A DNA stretch of 43,351 nucleotides from Pseudomonas viridiflava (lineage in GTDB: Bacteria > Pseudomonadota > Gammaproteobacteria > Pseudomonadales > Pseudomonadaceae). The notes below the pieces were generated by a model. The model was not told the origin of the DNA and ran no database searches. It saw only the letters and a list, made by a program, of their open reading frames with translations. The position numbers and the translations under genes are program-made. The DNA lies in the NCBI RefSeq assembly GCF_900580675.1, contig NZ_UTBG01000210.1, positions 1 to 43,351 of the forward strand, given 5' to 3'. This document shows positions 1 to 6,564 of this stretch, piece by piece (positions within the stretch are counted from its first letter, which is position 1; the number at the start of each line of letters is the position of its first letter).

Positions 1-2022
1 CTGCCGGAGAGCGCCGGCGAGCTGTTTGAAATGGTCAACGACAGCGCCTGGCTGAACTTCACCCTCAACGCTTCCCCCACCTTGCGCGCCGAAGGCTGGG
101 AATTGCAGATCGATGAGGATTTCGGCTTCGACCTGAGCACGGTGGAAGACTGGTACGCCACGGTTGATGACGGGCCCGAGCGCGATTGGTTCGACCTCGA
201 ACTGGGGATCATCGTGAATGGCGAGCGCCTGAGCCTGCTGCCGATCCTGCTCAACCTGATGCGCTCGCACACCGAGATTCTCAACCCGGAAAAACTCGCG
301 CGGCGCCGCGATGACGAGCTGATCCTGGTGAATATCCCCGGCCTGCCCAACGGCCACGGCCCGCTGCAAGTGGCATTGCCCTACGGTCGGCTGAAACCGG
401 TGCTGGCCACGCTCGGCGAGTTCTACCTGCAGGAACCCGGCACCACCACGCTGCGCCTGGCCAAGGCCGATGCGATCCGCCTTAACCCGCTGGATGACGT
501 GCCCCTGCAATGGGAAGGTGGCGAGAAAATCCGCAACTTCGCCCAGCGCCTGCGCGACATCAAGGACTTCACCTGTGTGGCGCCCGAGGGTTTGAACGCG
601 ACCTTGCGCCCGTATCAGCTGGAAGGTTTGAGCTGGATGCAATCGCTGCGGCAACTGGACGTCGGCGGGATTCTTGCGGATGACATGGGCCTGGGTAAAA
701 CCCTGCAGACCCTGGCGCATATTCTTACCGAGAAAGCCGCCGGGCGGCTGAACCGGCCGTGCATGGTGGTGATGCCCACCAGCCTGATTCCCAACTGGCT
801 GGACGAAGCTGCGCACTTCACCCCGCAACTCAAGGTCGTGGCATTGTACGGCGCAAGTCGTAAGAAGCATTTCGCCAACTTGCAGGACTACGACCTGCTG
901 CTGACCACTTACGCGCTGCTGCCCAAGGACATCGAACAGCTGGCTGCCCTGCCCCTGCATGTGCTGATTCTCGACGAAGCCCAATACATCAAGAACCCCA
1001 ACAGCAAGGCGGCGCAGGCCGCGCGCGAGCTGACCGCGCGACAGCGCCTGTGCCTGAGCGGAACGCCGCTGGAAAACCACCTGGGCGAATTGTGGTCGCT
1101 GTTCCACTTCCTGCTGCCGGGCTGGCTCGGCGACGTGAAAAGCTTCAACCGTGATTACCGCGTGCCCATCGAAAAGCGCGCCAGCGACGTGCGATTACAG
1201 CACCTCAACGGTCGGATAAAACCTTTCCTCTTGCGTCGCACCAAGGAGCAAGTGGCCACCGAGCTGCCGCCCAAGACCGAGATTATCCATTGGGTCGACC
1301 TCAATGAGGCGCAGCGCGACGTTTACGAAACCATGCGCCTGGCCATGGACAAGAAAGTGCGCGACGAAATTACCCGTAAAGGCGTGGCGCGCAGCCAGAT
1401 CATCATCCTTGAAGCGCTGCTCAAGTTGCGCCAGGTGTGCTGCGATCTGCGCCTGGTCAACGATGCCACCCTGCCCGCCCGTGGCAGCAGCTCGGGCAAG
1501 CTCGACAGCTTGATGGACATGCTCGAAGAGTTGTTTGCCGAAGGGCGGCGGATTCTGCTGTTCTCTCAATTCACCTCGATGCTGAGCCTGATCGAAGTCG
1601 AACTGAAAAAACGCGGCGTCAACTACGCGCTGCTGACCGGCCAGACCCGCGACCGGCGCACGCCGGTGAAGGACTTCCAGAGCGGCAAGCTGCAGATTTT
1701 TCTGATCAGCCTGAAGGCCGGTGGTGTGGGGTTGAACCTGACCGAAGCCGATACCGTGATCCATTACGACCCGTGGTGGAACCCGGCCACGGAAAACCAG
1801 GCCACTGACCGCGCCTATCGTATTGGCCAGGAGAAGCCGGTGTTCGTCTACAAGATGATCGCCCGAGGCACGGTTGAGGAGAAAATCCAGCACCTGCAGA
1901 AGGAAAAGTCCGACCTGGCGGCGGGCGTGCCGGATGGGCGCACGACCGGGGACTGGCAGTTGGGCAACGAAGATATCGAGGCGTTGTTTGCGCCGCTGCC
2001 CAATAAGCAAGAAAAGCGCTGA
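1..2022 (+). CDS. SNF2-family DEAD/DEAH-box helicase, 3' part (start lies outside the window)
   Basis: The frame is open from base 1 (reading LPESAGELFE before the first Met at 31), so this is a 673-residue C-terminal part of a longer protein. It carries a complete SNF2/RecA-like ATPase core: Walker A DDMGLGKT near visible residue 227, a DEAQ box (VLILDEAQYIKN), the LSGTPLEN motif III region, and a C-terminal helicase lobe ending in motif VI QATDRAYRIGQ. Proteins of this family are ATP-driven double-stranded DNA translocases. Bacterial stand-alone members of about 900 residues are widespread, and their exact role is poorly known. The missing N-terminus could carry a SWIM zinc finger, which cannot be seen here. 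A REP pair follows the stop codon. I see no defence-type partner gene downstream. Confidence 0.93.
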   Translation: MPESAGELFEMVNDSAWLNFTLNASPTLRAEGWELQIDEDFGFDLSTVEDWYATVDDGPERDWFDLELGIIVNGERLSLLPILLNLMRSHTEILNPEKLARRRDDELILVNIPGLPNGHGPLQVALPYGRLKPVLATLGEFYLQEPGTTTLRLAKADAIRLNPLDDVPLQWEGGEKIRNFAQRLRDIKDFTCVAPEGLNATLRPYQLEGLSWMQSLRQLDVGGILADDMGLGKTLQTLAHILTEKAAGRLNRPCMVVMPTSLIPNWLDEAAHFTPQLKVVALYGASRKKHFANLQDYDLLLTTYALLPKDIEQLAALPLHVLILDEAQYIKNPNSKAAQAARELTARQRLCLSGTPLENHLGELWSLFHFLLPGWLGDVKSFNRDYRVPIEKRASDVRLQHLNGRIKPFLLRRTKEQVATELPPKTEIIHWVDLNEAQRDVYETMRLAMDKKVRDEITRKGVARSQIIILEALLKLRQVCCDLRLVNDATLPARGSSSGKLDSLMDMLEELFAEGRRILLFSQFTSMLSLIEVELKKRGVNYALLTGQTRDRRTPVKDFQSGKLQIFLISLKAGGVGLNLTEADTVIHYDPWWNPATENQATDRAYRIGQEKPVFVYKMIARGTVEEKIQHLQKEKSDLAAGVPDGRTTGDWQLGNEDIEALFAPLPNKQEKR

Positions 2023-2035
2023 CGGCTAGATCGCT

Positions 2036-2100
2036 ATCGCAGGCAAGCCAGCTCCCACCTTTGGAATGCATTCTCCTGTGGGAGCTGGCTTGCCTGCGAT
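2036..2100. repeat. REP pair (REPIN), GTGGGAGCTGGCTTGCC type
   Basis: Two perfect 23-base inverted arms (2036-2058 and 2078-2100) are separated by 19 bases. The arm core is GTGGGAGCTGGCTTGCCTGC. It sits between the convergent helicase and nagZ genes, as is usual for Pseudomonas REPs, and could act as an mRNA-stabilising or terminating hairpin for both. Confidence 0.9.
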
Positions 2101-2116
2101 GGCAGCAACGCGGTTA

Positions 2117-3127
2117 TCAGTCAATCAACTGAGCATCGCGCAACGCGGTCAGCGCCGCCAACCAACGCGGGTCCTGCTTGTACTCAGTCGAAGCAATCGC
2201 TTGCCCACGCATCCGCGCAATCCGCGCCGACGGCGTCACCTTCATGCGCTGCGCGGCAGTCAGTGCCAGCTCGGCAGCCGCACGGTCGTTGCACACCAGC
2301 CCCATATCACAACCCGCCGTCAGCGCCGCTTCAATCCGACTGGCCGCATCGCCGACCACGTGCGCGCCCGCCATCGACAGGTCATCGCTGAAAATCACCC
2401 CGTCAAATTGCAGCTCGCCGCGCAGGATGTCCTGCAACCAGCGGCGCGAGAAACCGGCGGGCTGTGCATCGACTTGCGGGTAGATGACGTGCGCCGGCAT
2501 CACCGCCGCCAACTGCTTGCTCAGGCGTGCGAACGGCACCAGGTCATTTGCGCGAATTTGCTCCAGGCTGCGTTCGTCATTTGGAATCGCGACGTGGGAA
2601 TCGGCTTCGGCCCAGCCGTGGCCCGGGAAGTGTTTACCGGTGGCGGCCATGCCCGCGCTGTTCATGCCGCGGATAAAGGCACCGGCGAGTACGGCCGCGC
2701 GCTCGGGGTCGCCCTCGAAGGACCGGGTGCCCACCACGGCGCTGCGCTGGTAGTCCAGGTCCAGCACCGGGGCGAAGCTCAGGTCCAGGCCCACGGCGAG
2801 CACCTCGGTGGCCATGATCCAGCCGCACTGCTCGGCCAGGTACTCGGCATTCGGGTTATCCGCCAAGGCGCGCATTGCCGGCAGGCGCACAAATCCCTGG
2901 CGCAGACGCTGCACGCGACCGCCTTCCTGATCGACGGCCAGCAGCAAGTCAGGGCGGACCGCACGAATCGCCGCGCTCAACTCGCGCACCTGGCGTGGAT
3001 GCTCGATATTGCGCGCAAAAATGATCAGGCCGCCCACTTCAGGCTGGCGCAACAGGTGGCGATCCTCGGCCGTAAGCCAGGTACCGGCCACATCGACCAT
3101 CAACGAACCTTGCAGCGCAGCAGTCAT
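2117..3127 (-). CDS. nagZ: Beta-N-acetylhexosaminidase NagZ
   Basis: A 336-residue glycoside hydrolase family 3 protein of the usual NagZ length. It shows the family signature KHFPGHGWAEADSH near residues 160-175, which contains the catalytic Asp-His dyad loop, and the nucleophile region FSDDLSMAGA near residue 245. NagZ is cytosolic and removes N-acetylglucosamine from anhydro-muropeptides during cell-wall recycling. In Pseudomonas its product feeds the AmpR signal for AmpC induction. The start at 3127 is preceded by AAGGAAGG. A long two-part hairpin lies 24 bases upstream (3151-3204). The gene follows psrA on the same strand with a gap of 147 bases, so partial co-transcription is possible. 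Confidence 0.95.
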   Translation of the reverse strand: MTAALQGSLMVDVAGTWLTAEDRHLLRQPEVGGLIIFARNIEHPRQVRELSAAIRAVRPDLLLAVDQEGGRVQRLRQGFVRLPAMRALADNPNAEYLAEQCGWIMATEVLAVGLDLSFAPVLDLDYQRSAVVGTRSFEGDPERAAVLAGAFIRGMNSAGMAATGKHFPGHGWAEADSHVAIPNDERSLEQIRANDLVPFARLSKQLAAVMPAHVIYPQVDAQPAGFSRRWLQDILRGELQFDGVIFSDDLSMAGAHVVGDAASRIEAALTAGCDMGLVCNDRAAAELALTAAQRMKVTPSARIARMRGQAIASTEYKQDPRWLAALTALRDAQLID

Positions 3128-3150
3128 AAACCTTCCTTAAATAACGCACA

Positions 3151-3204
3151 CAACCCGTTGCCCTCACGCGGCGCCAATCGGCGCTGGGTGAACACAACGG
3201 GTTG
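3151..3204 (-). promoter_or_regulatory. Long imperfect hairpin in the psrA-nagZ gap (nagZ leader)
   Basis: Perfect 10-base arms CAACCCGTTG (3151-3160) and CAACGGGTTG (3195-3204) enclose a second stem. The inner stem pairs TCAC with GTGA and GCGCC (3171-3175) with GGCGC (3180-3184) around an AATC loop. The two stems are separated by a 3x3 internal loop. There is no T-run on the minus strand after it, so a simple terminator for psrA is unlikely. Its place just upstream of the nagZ ribosome-binding site suggests a leader structure or an operator. That role is inference. Confidence 0.6.
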
Positions 3205-3274
3205 CGAGTAAATAGCTGAAATCGGCATGGCGGCTAGCTTAGCGGATGCAAGCGGCCGCGCACAGCGGGGGCAG

Positions 3275-3982
3275 TCACACCTTGGCGGCAGCCGGTGTGG
3301 ATTTGCTGCGTGGGCGCAACTGGGCGGCGGCCATGGCCTGGTCGGTCACGCCGGTCTCGGCGCGCATGCCGGCCGCGAGGAACGGCACCATCAGGCGCAT
3401 AACTTGTTCGATCGAGGTGTTCACGCCGAAATCGGTCTCGGCAATCGCGCGCAATGCCTTGATCCCGGACATGCTGAACGCCGCAGCACCGAGCATGAAG
3501 TGCACGCGCCAGAACAGTTCGATCGGGGGAATACGCGGCGCGGCTTCGTTGACCAGCAACATATAGCGACGAAATACCTTGCCGTACATGTCTTCCAGAT
3601 AACGCCGCAGGTGGCCCTGGCTCTGGCTGAACGCCAGGCCCAGCAAGCGCATGAATATCGACAGGTCGTTACCGCTGCGCGGCTGCACCACCAGTGCTTG
3701 CTCGACGAGGATTTCCAGCAGTTCTTCCAGGGTGGGCTTGTGATCGGCCTTGGCCTGGCGGCGCTCCAGCTCACGGTCAAGGCTGGCACAGAACGGCCCC
3801 AGGAAGCGCGAGAACACCGCCTGGATCAGGGCTTTTTTCGAGCCGAAATGGTAATTCACCGCCGCGAGGTTGACCCCGGCCTTGCTGGTAATCAGCCGCA
3901 ATGAAGTTTCAGCAAATCCTTTTTCCGCGAACAATTGCTCGGCAGCATCGAGAATGCGTTCAACGGTTTCCGACTGGGCCAT
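3275..3982 (-). CDS. psrA: TetR-family transcriptional regulator PsrA
   Basis: A 235-residue protein starting MAQSETVERILDAAEQLFAE. It has an N-terminal TetR helix-turn-helix (residues about 8-55, including VNLAAVNYHFGSKKALIQAV) and a larger ligand domain. Sequence and neighbours (nagZ, lexA) match PsrA of Pseudomonas, a repressor released by long-chain fatty acids that controls its own gene and fad beta-oxidation genes and activates rpoS. I chose the ATG at 3982 over an upstream one at 4000, because the upstream one lies inside the operator region and the shorter N-terminus matches the family. Upstream are a TTGACA-N17-TATGTT promoter and two PsrA-type palindromes, which fits autorepression. 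fadBA, the classic target, lies 7 kb away in this window. Confidence 0.93.
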   Translation of the reverse strand: MAQSETVERILDAAEQLFAEKGFAETSLRLITSKAGVNLAAVNYHFGSKKALIQAVFSRFLGPFCASLDRELERRQAKADHKPTLEELLEILVEQALVVQPRSGNDLSIFMRLLGLAFSQSQGHLRRYLEDMYGKVFRRYMLLVNEAAPRIPPIELFWRVHFMLGAAAFSMSGIKALRAIAETDFGVNTSIEQVMRLMVPFLAAGMRAETGVTDQAMAAAQLRPRSKSTPAAAKV

Positions 3983-3997
3983 GGCTACTCCGCCTGA

Positions 3998-4011
3998 CAA
4001 ACACTTGTTTG
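3998..4011. promoter_or_regulatory. PsrA operator 1
   Basis: CAAACACTTGTTTG is a perfect palindrome matching the published PsrA consensus (G/C)AAAC-N2-4-GTTT(G/C) with N4. It lies 16 bases upstream of the psrA start codon and just downstream of the predicted -10 hexamer. Binding is inferred from the consensus. Confidence 0.8.
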
Positions 4012-4024
4012 AAACATACGTTTC
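4011..4024. promoter_or_regulatory. PsrA operator 2, abutting operator 1
   Basis: GAAACATACGTTTC is a second perfect palindrome fitting the PsrA consensus. It shares base G4011 with operator 1, so the dyad centres are 13 bp apart. It covers the predicted psrA -10 hexamer, so occupancy should block RNA polymerase. Confidence 0.75.
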
Positions 4025-4041
4025 AGGGTGTGTCTTGTCAA
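4013..4041 (-). promoter_or_regulatory. psrA promoter (sigma-70 type)
   Basis: On the minus strand a consensus TTGACA (4041-4036) is followed after 17 bases by TATGTT (4018-4013). Hexamers and spacing are near ideal, and the -10 is embedded in PsrA operator 2. Confidence 0.7.
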
Positions 4042-4183
4042 GCCTGCGAGTCCGTTTTCCGGCCGGGCAGTCATCTATTTCAGCGCTATTTAATCACATC
4101 CCCCATGGTCTGTAGGCAGCGCTATCTCTGCCTTGTAGGACTGATGACGAATGACCGTCCAGCGGAGCCTCCAAAAAGGATGA

Positions 4184-4211
4184 TTGCCAAGCGCAGTTCA
4201 CTGTATATAAT
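4184..4211 (+). promoter_or_regulatory. lexA promoter (sigma-70 type)
   Basis: TTGCCA (4184-4189), a 16-base spacer and a perfect TATAAT (4206-4211). The -10 lies inside the first SOS box, so LexA binding should occlude it. Confidence 0.75.
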
Positions 4212-4216
4212 CCCAG
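4201..4216. promoter_or_regulatory. SOS box 1 (LexA operator)
   Basis: CTGTATATAATCCCAG fits the gamma-proteobacterial LexA consensus CTG-N10-CAG with an AT-rich TATATA core. It lies 30 bases before the lexA start codon and overlaps the -10 hexamer. Confidence 0.88.
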
Positions 4217-4219
4217 TCA

Positions 4220-4235
4220 CTGTATAAAAAGACAG
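4220..4235. promoter_or_regulatory. SOS box 2 (LexA operator)
   Basis: CTGTATAAAAAGACAG is a second CTG-N10-CAG site, 3 bases after SOS box 1 and 10 bases before the start codon. Paired boxes at lexA are known in several gamma-proteobacteria and allow tight autoregulation. Confidence 0.85.
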
Positions 4236-4245
4236 AGCGATCAAC

Positions 4246-4854
4246 ATGCTAAAACTGACGCCACGCCAAGCTGAGATTCTGGCTTTTATCAAGCGCTGCC
4301 TCGATGACAACGGCTACCCGCCGACGCGAGCGGAAATTGCGCTGGAACTCGGGTTCAAGTCCCCCAATGCTGCCGAAGAACACCTCAAGGCCCTCGCGCG
4401 CAAAGGCGCAATCGAGATGACCCCGGGTGCTTCGCGCGGTATTCGTATCCCTGGCTTTGAAGCCAAGGCCGACGAATCGACCCTGCCGATCATTGGCCGC
4501 GTCGCCGCCGGTGCGCCGATCCTGGCGCAGCAGCACGTCGAAGAGTCCTGCAACATCAACCCGACGTTCTTCCATCCTCGCGCCGACTACCTGTTGCGGG
4601 TACACGGCATGAGCATGAAGGACGTGGGTATTTTCGATGGCGACCTGCTGGCCGTCCACACCACACGCGAAGCCCGCAATGGCCAGATCGTCGTCGCGCG
4701 TATCGGCGATGAAGTCACCGTCAAACGCTTCAAGCGCGAAGGCAGCAAGGTCTGGCTTTTGGCCGAGAACCCTGAGTTCGCCCCGATTGAAGTCAACCTG
4801 AAAGATCAGGACCTGGTGATCGAAGGTTTGAGCGTCGGCGTCATTCGCCGCTAA
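4246..4854 (+). CDS. lexA: LexA repressor, SOS master regulator
   Basis: A 202-residue LexA of standard length. The N-terminal winged helix (MLKLTPRQAEILAFIK, then PTRAEIALELGFKSPNAAEEH) binds SOS boxes. The C-terminal S24 peptidase-like domain has the self-cleavage bond at Ala88-Gly89 in RVAAGAP, Ser123 in HGMSMKD and Lys160 in VTVKRF. RecA filaments on single-stranded DNA stimulate self-cleavage and open the regulon. Two SOS boxes precede the gene. sulA follows after a gap of 10 bases, so both form one DNA-damage operon. The gene is divergent from psrA. Confidence 0.98.
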   Translation: MLKLTPRQAEILAFIKRCLDDNGYPPTRAEIALELGFKSPNAAEEHLKALARKGAIEMTPGASRGIRIPGFEAKADESTLPIIGRVAAGAPILAQQHVEESCNINPTFFHPRADYLLRVHGMSMKDVGIFDGDLLAVHTTREARNGQIVVARIGDEVTVKRFKREGSKVWLLAENPEFAPIEVNLKDQDLVIEGLSVGVIRR

Positions 4855-4864
4855 AGGAGGCATC

Positions 4865-5338
4865 ATGCAGCTCGTGCACACCCCACAACACACACAACTG
4901 TCGCTGTTCGAGGCCTTTATGGCCCAACCCCTTGCGCCGATCCTCAAGGAAACAGTCGAAGCCCCTTGGGGCTCCGAACCCGAGGCGTTCAGTGAATTGT
5001 CGTTGCGCGGTGCAGCCGGGAGCTGCCTGAGCCTCTTGGCGCCGATCCTTCGTGAACTGAGCGAAGAACAGGACGCACGCTGGCTGTCGCTGATCGCCCC
5101 GCCCGCCAGCCTGACTCAGGCCTGGCTGCGGGACGCCGGCCTCAACCGTGAACGCATCCTGCTGCTGCAACCGCGCGGCATGCAAAGTGCTCAGCAATTG
5201 ACCTGCGAAGCCTTGCGCTTGGGCCGCAGCCACACCGTGGTGAGCTGGCTCAACCCGCTGAACGCAACCGCCAAGCAGCAGTTGATCAGCGCGGCGCGTA
5301 CGGGCGATGCGCAAAGTTTGAATATTCGATTGGGGTAA
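4865..5338 (+). CDS. sulA: SOS cell-division inhibitor SulA
   Basis: A 157-residue SulA-family protein. The conserved part (LSLLAPILRELSEEQDARWL through TVVSWLNPLN) corresponds to the RecA-fold-like domain that binds FtsZ and blocks Z-ring assembly after DNA damage. A strong AAAGGAGG overlaps the lexA stop codon and places the start at 4865, so translation is coupled to lexA and SOS control comes from the lexA boxes. In Enterobacteria sulA is elsewhere with its own box; the lexA-sulA operon is the Pseudomonas arrangement. Confidence 0.92.
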   Translation: MQLVHTPQHTQLSLFEAFMAQPLAPILKETVEAPWGSEPEAFSELSLRGAAGSCLSLLAPILRELSEEQDARWLSLIAPPASLTQAWLRDAGLNRERILLLQPRGMQSAQQLTCEALRLGRSHTVVSWLNPLNATAKQQLISAARTGDAQSLNIRLG

Positions 5339-5364
5339 GTGCCGAGCGGCCGGAACGCTGTGCT

Positions 5365-5495
5365 GTGGCGAGCGAGCTTGCTCGCGCTGGGCTGCGAAAC
5401 GGCCCCAAGAACCAGCACCGTGGAATACCTGAGACACCGCATTAAATCTATTTAGGGCCGCTTCGCAGCCCGGCGCGAGCAAGCTCGCTCACCAC
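5365..5495. repeat. REP pair, GTGGCGAGCGAGCTTGCTCG type
   Basis: Left arm about 5365-5404 (GTGGCGAGCGAGCTTGCTCG then CGCTGGGCTGCGAA...GGCCC) and right arm about 5455-5495 in inverse orientation with small mismatches (for example the right arm ends GTGGTGAGCGAG). Together they form a large imperfect palindrome between the convergent sulA and 5510-5743 genes. This is a different REP subfamily from the GTGGGAGC types elsewhere in the window. Confidence 0.82.
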
Positions 5496-5509
5496 AATTA
5501 CGTTGCTCC

Positions 5510-5743
5510 TCAGTGAAGAACACGCGGCCCATCGTCTTTCTCAGGCTCGCCTTCCGCCAGGCGACCTGCCATCTGCACACCTACGCTCAACATCGCTTTT
5601 GCGACTTCCACGTGTTGGCCTTGCAGAAACACTTTAGCGTCTTCAGAAAAATCCAGGATCACCAGAGAACCCTCGTCCTCAGCCCGGCGCAGCTCGATAC
5701 GGCCGTCAGGCAACTCAACAATTTCCAGAAAGGACGTTGGCAT
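5510..5743 (-). CDS. Conserved hypothetical protein, 77 aa
   Basis: A small acidic protein beginning MPTSFLEIVELPDGRIELRR, followed by a segment like VILDFSEDAKVFLQ and a helix EVAKAMLSVGVQMAGRLAEG. I do not recognise an enzymatic domain; it appears to be a Pseudomonas-type conserved hypothetical. The start at 5743 has GGAG about 11 bases upstream. An alternative ATG at 5785 (91 residues) has a GAGG before it and cannot be excluded. It has no signal peptide or membrane segment, so it is probably cytosolic. Its position between sulA and topA is what I remember for Pseudomonas PA3009-type genes. Confidence 0.75.
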   Translation of the reverse strand: MPTSFLEIVELPDGRIELRRAEDEGSLVILDFSEDAKVFLQGQHVEVAKAMLSVGVQMAGRLAEGEPEKDDGPRVLH

Positions 5744-5916
5744 AAAAGTCTGTTCTCCACGAAAGGCCGCGATTATATCAGTCATCCGCCCGGCCTCGCT
5801 GAGGATCTGAAGAGGTTTCTTTACGGCTTGATGAACGGTGCTTATTGAGCCCTGTACCGGACTTTCTGTGCAACTCGCTCCCACATTTTTGACCGTGCCC
5901 AGTCAGCGACGCCGTC

Positions 5917-6438
5917 TCAGCACTCGTTCAAGCCTTCGCGAAAGCGCAGGGCCATCTTCTTCAGCTCCTGTCTCCAGCCTTCCAGCTCTTCCCGGCTCAA
6001 GGGCTTGGGCTCTTCCTCTTCCAGCGCAATCGCCACGATCAGCGGCTGGGTCACATCACCCTTGGGCACGTGGGGCACGCGTGGTGGCTGGAACATGTCC
6101 GCATGCGCCTTGAGCAAGCGCGCGATCCAGCTGTCGGGGCTCTGGGCCATTTCGACCAGCTCCGCCAGTTCCGGAATGGCCATGGCCTCCAGCACTTCGC
6201 GGTTCATGATCATTTCCGCGCGAGGCGAACCGGCCTGCGGCAAGCGGTAGAACCCGGCGATTTCATGACACAACCCCAACAGGGCGCCGTACAGGTGGAA
6301 CAACGCCGCCTCACGCCCCGCCTGGACCAGCGCGATGGCATTCATCTCTTTCCCATCCTCGGCGCGGCCAAGGGCTTCCAGGGACAAACCCGCGAAGTAA
6401 ATTTTCTGATTGGTACGGGTATAGAGTTCGTTGGCCAT
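5917..6438 (-). CDS. DUF6586-like conserved protein, 173 aa
   Basis: Starts MANELYTRTNQKIYFAGLSL with GGAG nine bases upstream; an upstream Met at 6516 would add an unsupported 26-residue extension. The protein is predicted mostly helical, with helices rich in Ala, Glu and Leu and no signal peptide or catalytic motif that I recognise. It corresponds to the conserved Pseudomonas hypothetical located next to topA (annotated DUF6586 as far as I recall). Function unknown. The topA terminator (6519-6544) lies just upstream, so this gene needs its own promoter in the short gap. Confidence 0.8.
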   Translation of the reverse strand: MANELYTRTNQKIYFAGLSLEALGRAEDGKEMNAIALVQAGREAALFHLYGALLGLCHEIAGFYRLPQAGSPRAEMIMNREVLEAMAIPELAELVEMAQSPDSWIARLLKAHADMFQPPRVPHVPKGDVTQPLIVAIALEEEEPKPLSREELEGWRQELKKMALRFREGLNEC

Positions 6439-6518
6439 AACGGCAATCTCCACAACGAATAAGCGTGATGCTGGCTGAACAGTGTCACGGATCAGCCGAG
6501 ATGACTGCAAGCGCAAAA

Positions 6519-6544
6519 AAAGGCCGCCTGTGAAGGCGGCCTTT
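6519..6544 (-). terminator. Rho-independent terminator of topA
   Basis: A 10-bp stem, AAAGGCCGCC (6519-6528) with GGCGGCCTTT (6535-6544), and a 6-base loop. On the minus strand it is followed by seven T. It ends 21 bases after the topA stop codon. Confidence 0.9.
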
Positions 6545-6564
6545 GTATGTCGCAGGTTGGACGA

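Noticed and set aside
1..2022. SNF2 helicase as part of a phage-defence system
   Set aside because: No nuclease, methylase or other defence partner lies downstream; a REP and nagZ follow. Stand-alone SNF2 helicases are common core genes in Pseudomonas. The upstream side is not visible, so this is a judgement on the available part only.
5744..5884. N-terminal extension of the 77-residue hypothetical protein to 124 residues
   Set aside because: The extra residues do not read like a conserved domain; start sites at 5743 or 5785 have Shine-Dalgarno-like sequences, the 5884 site does not.
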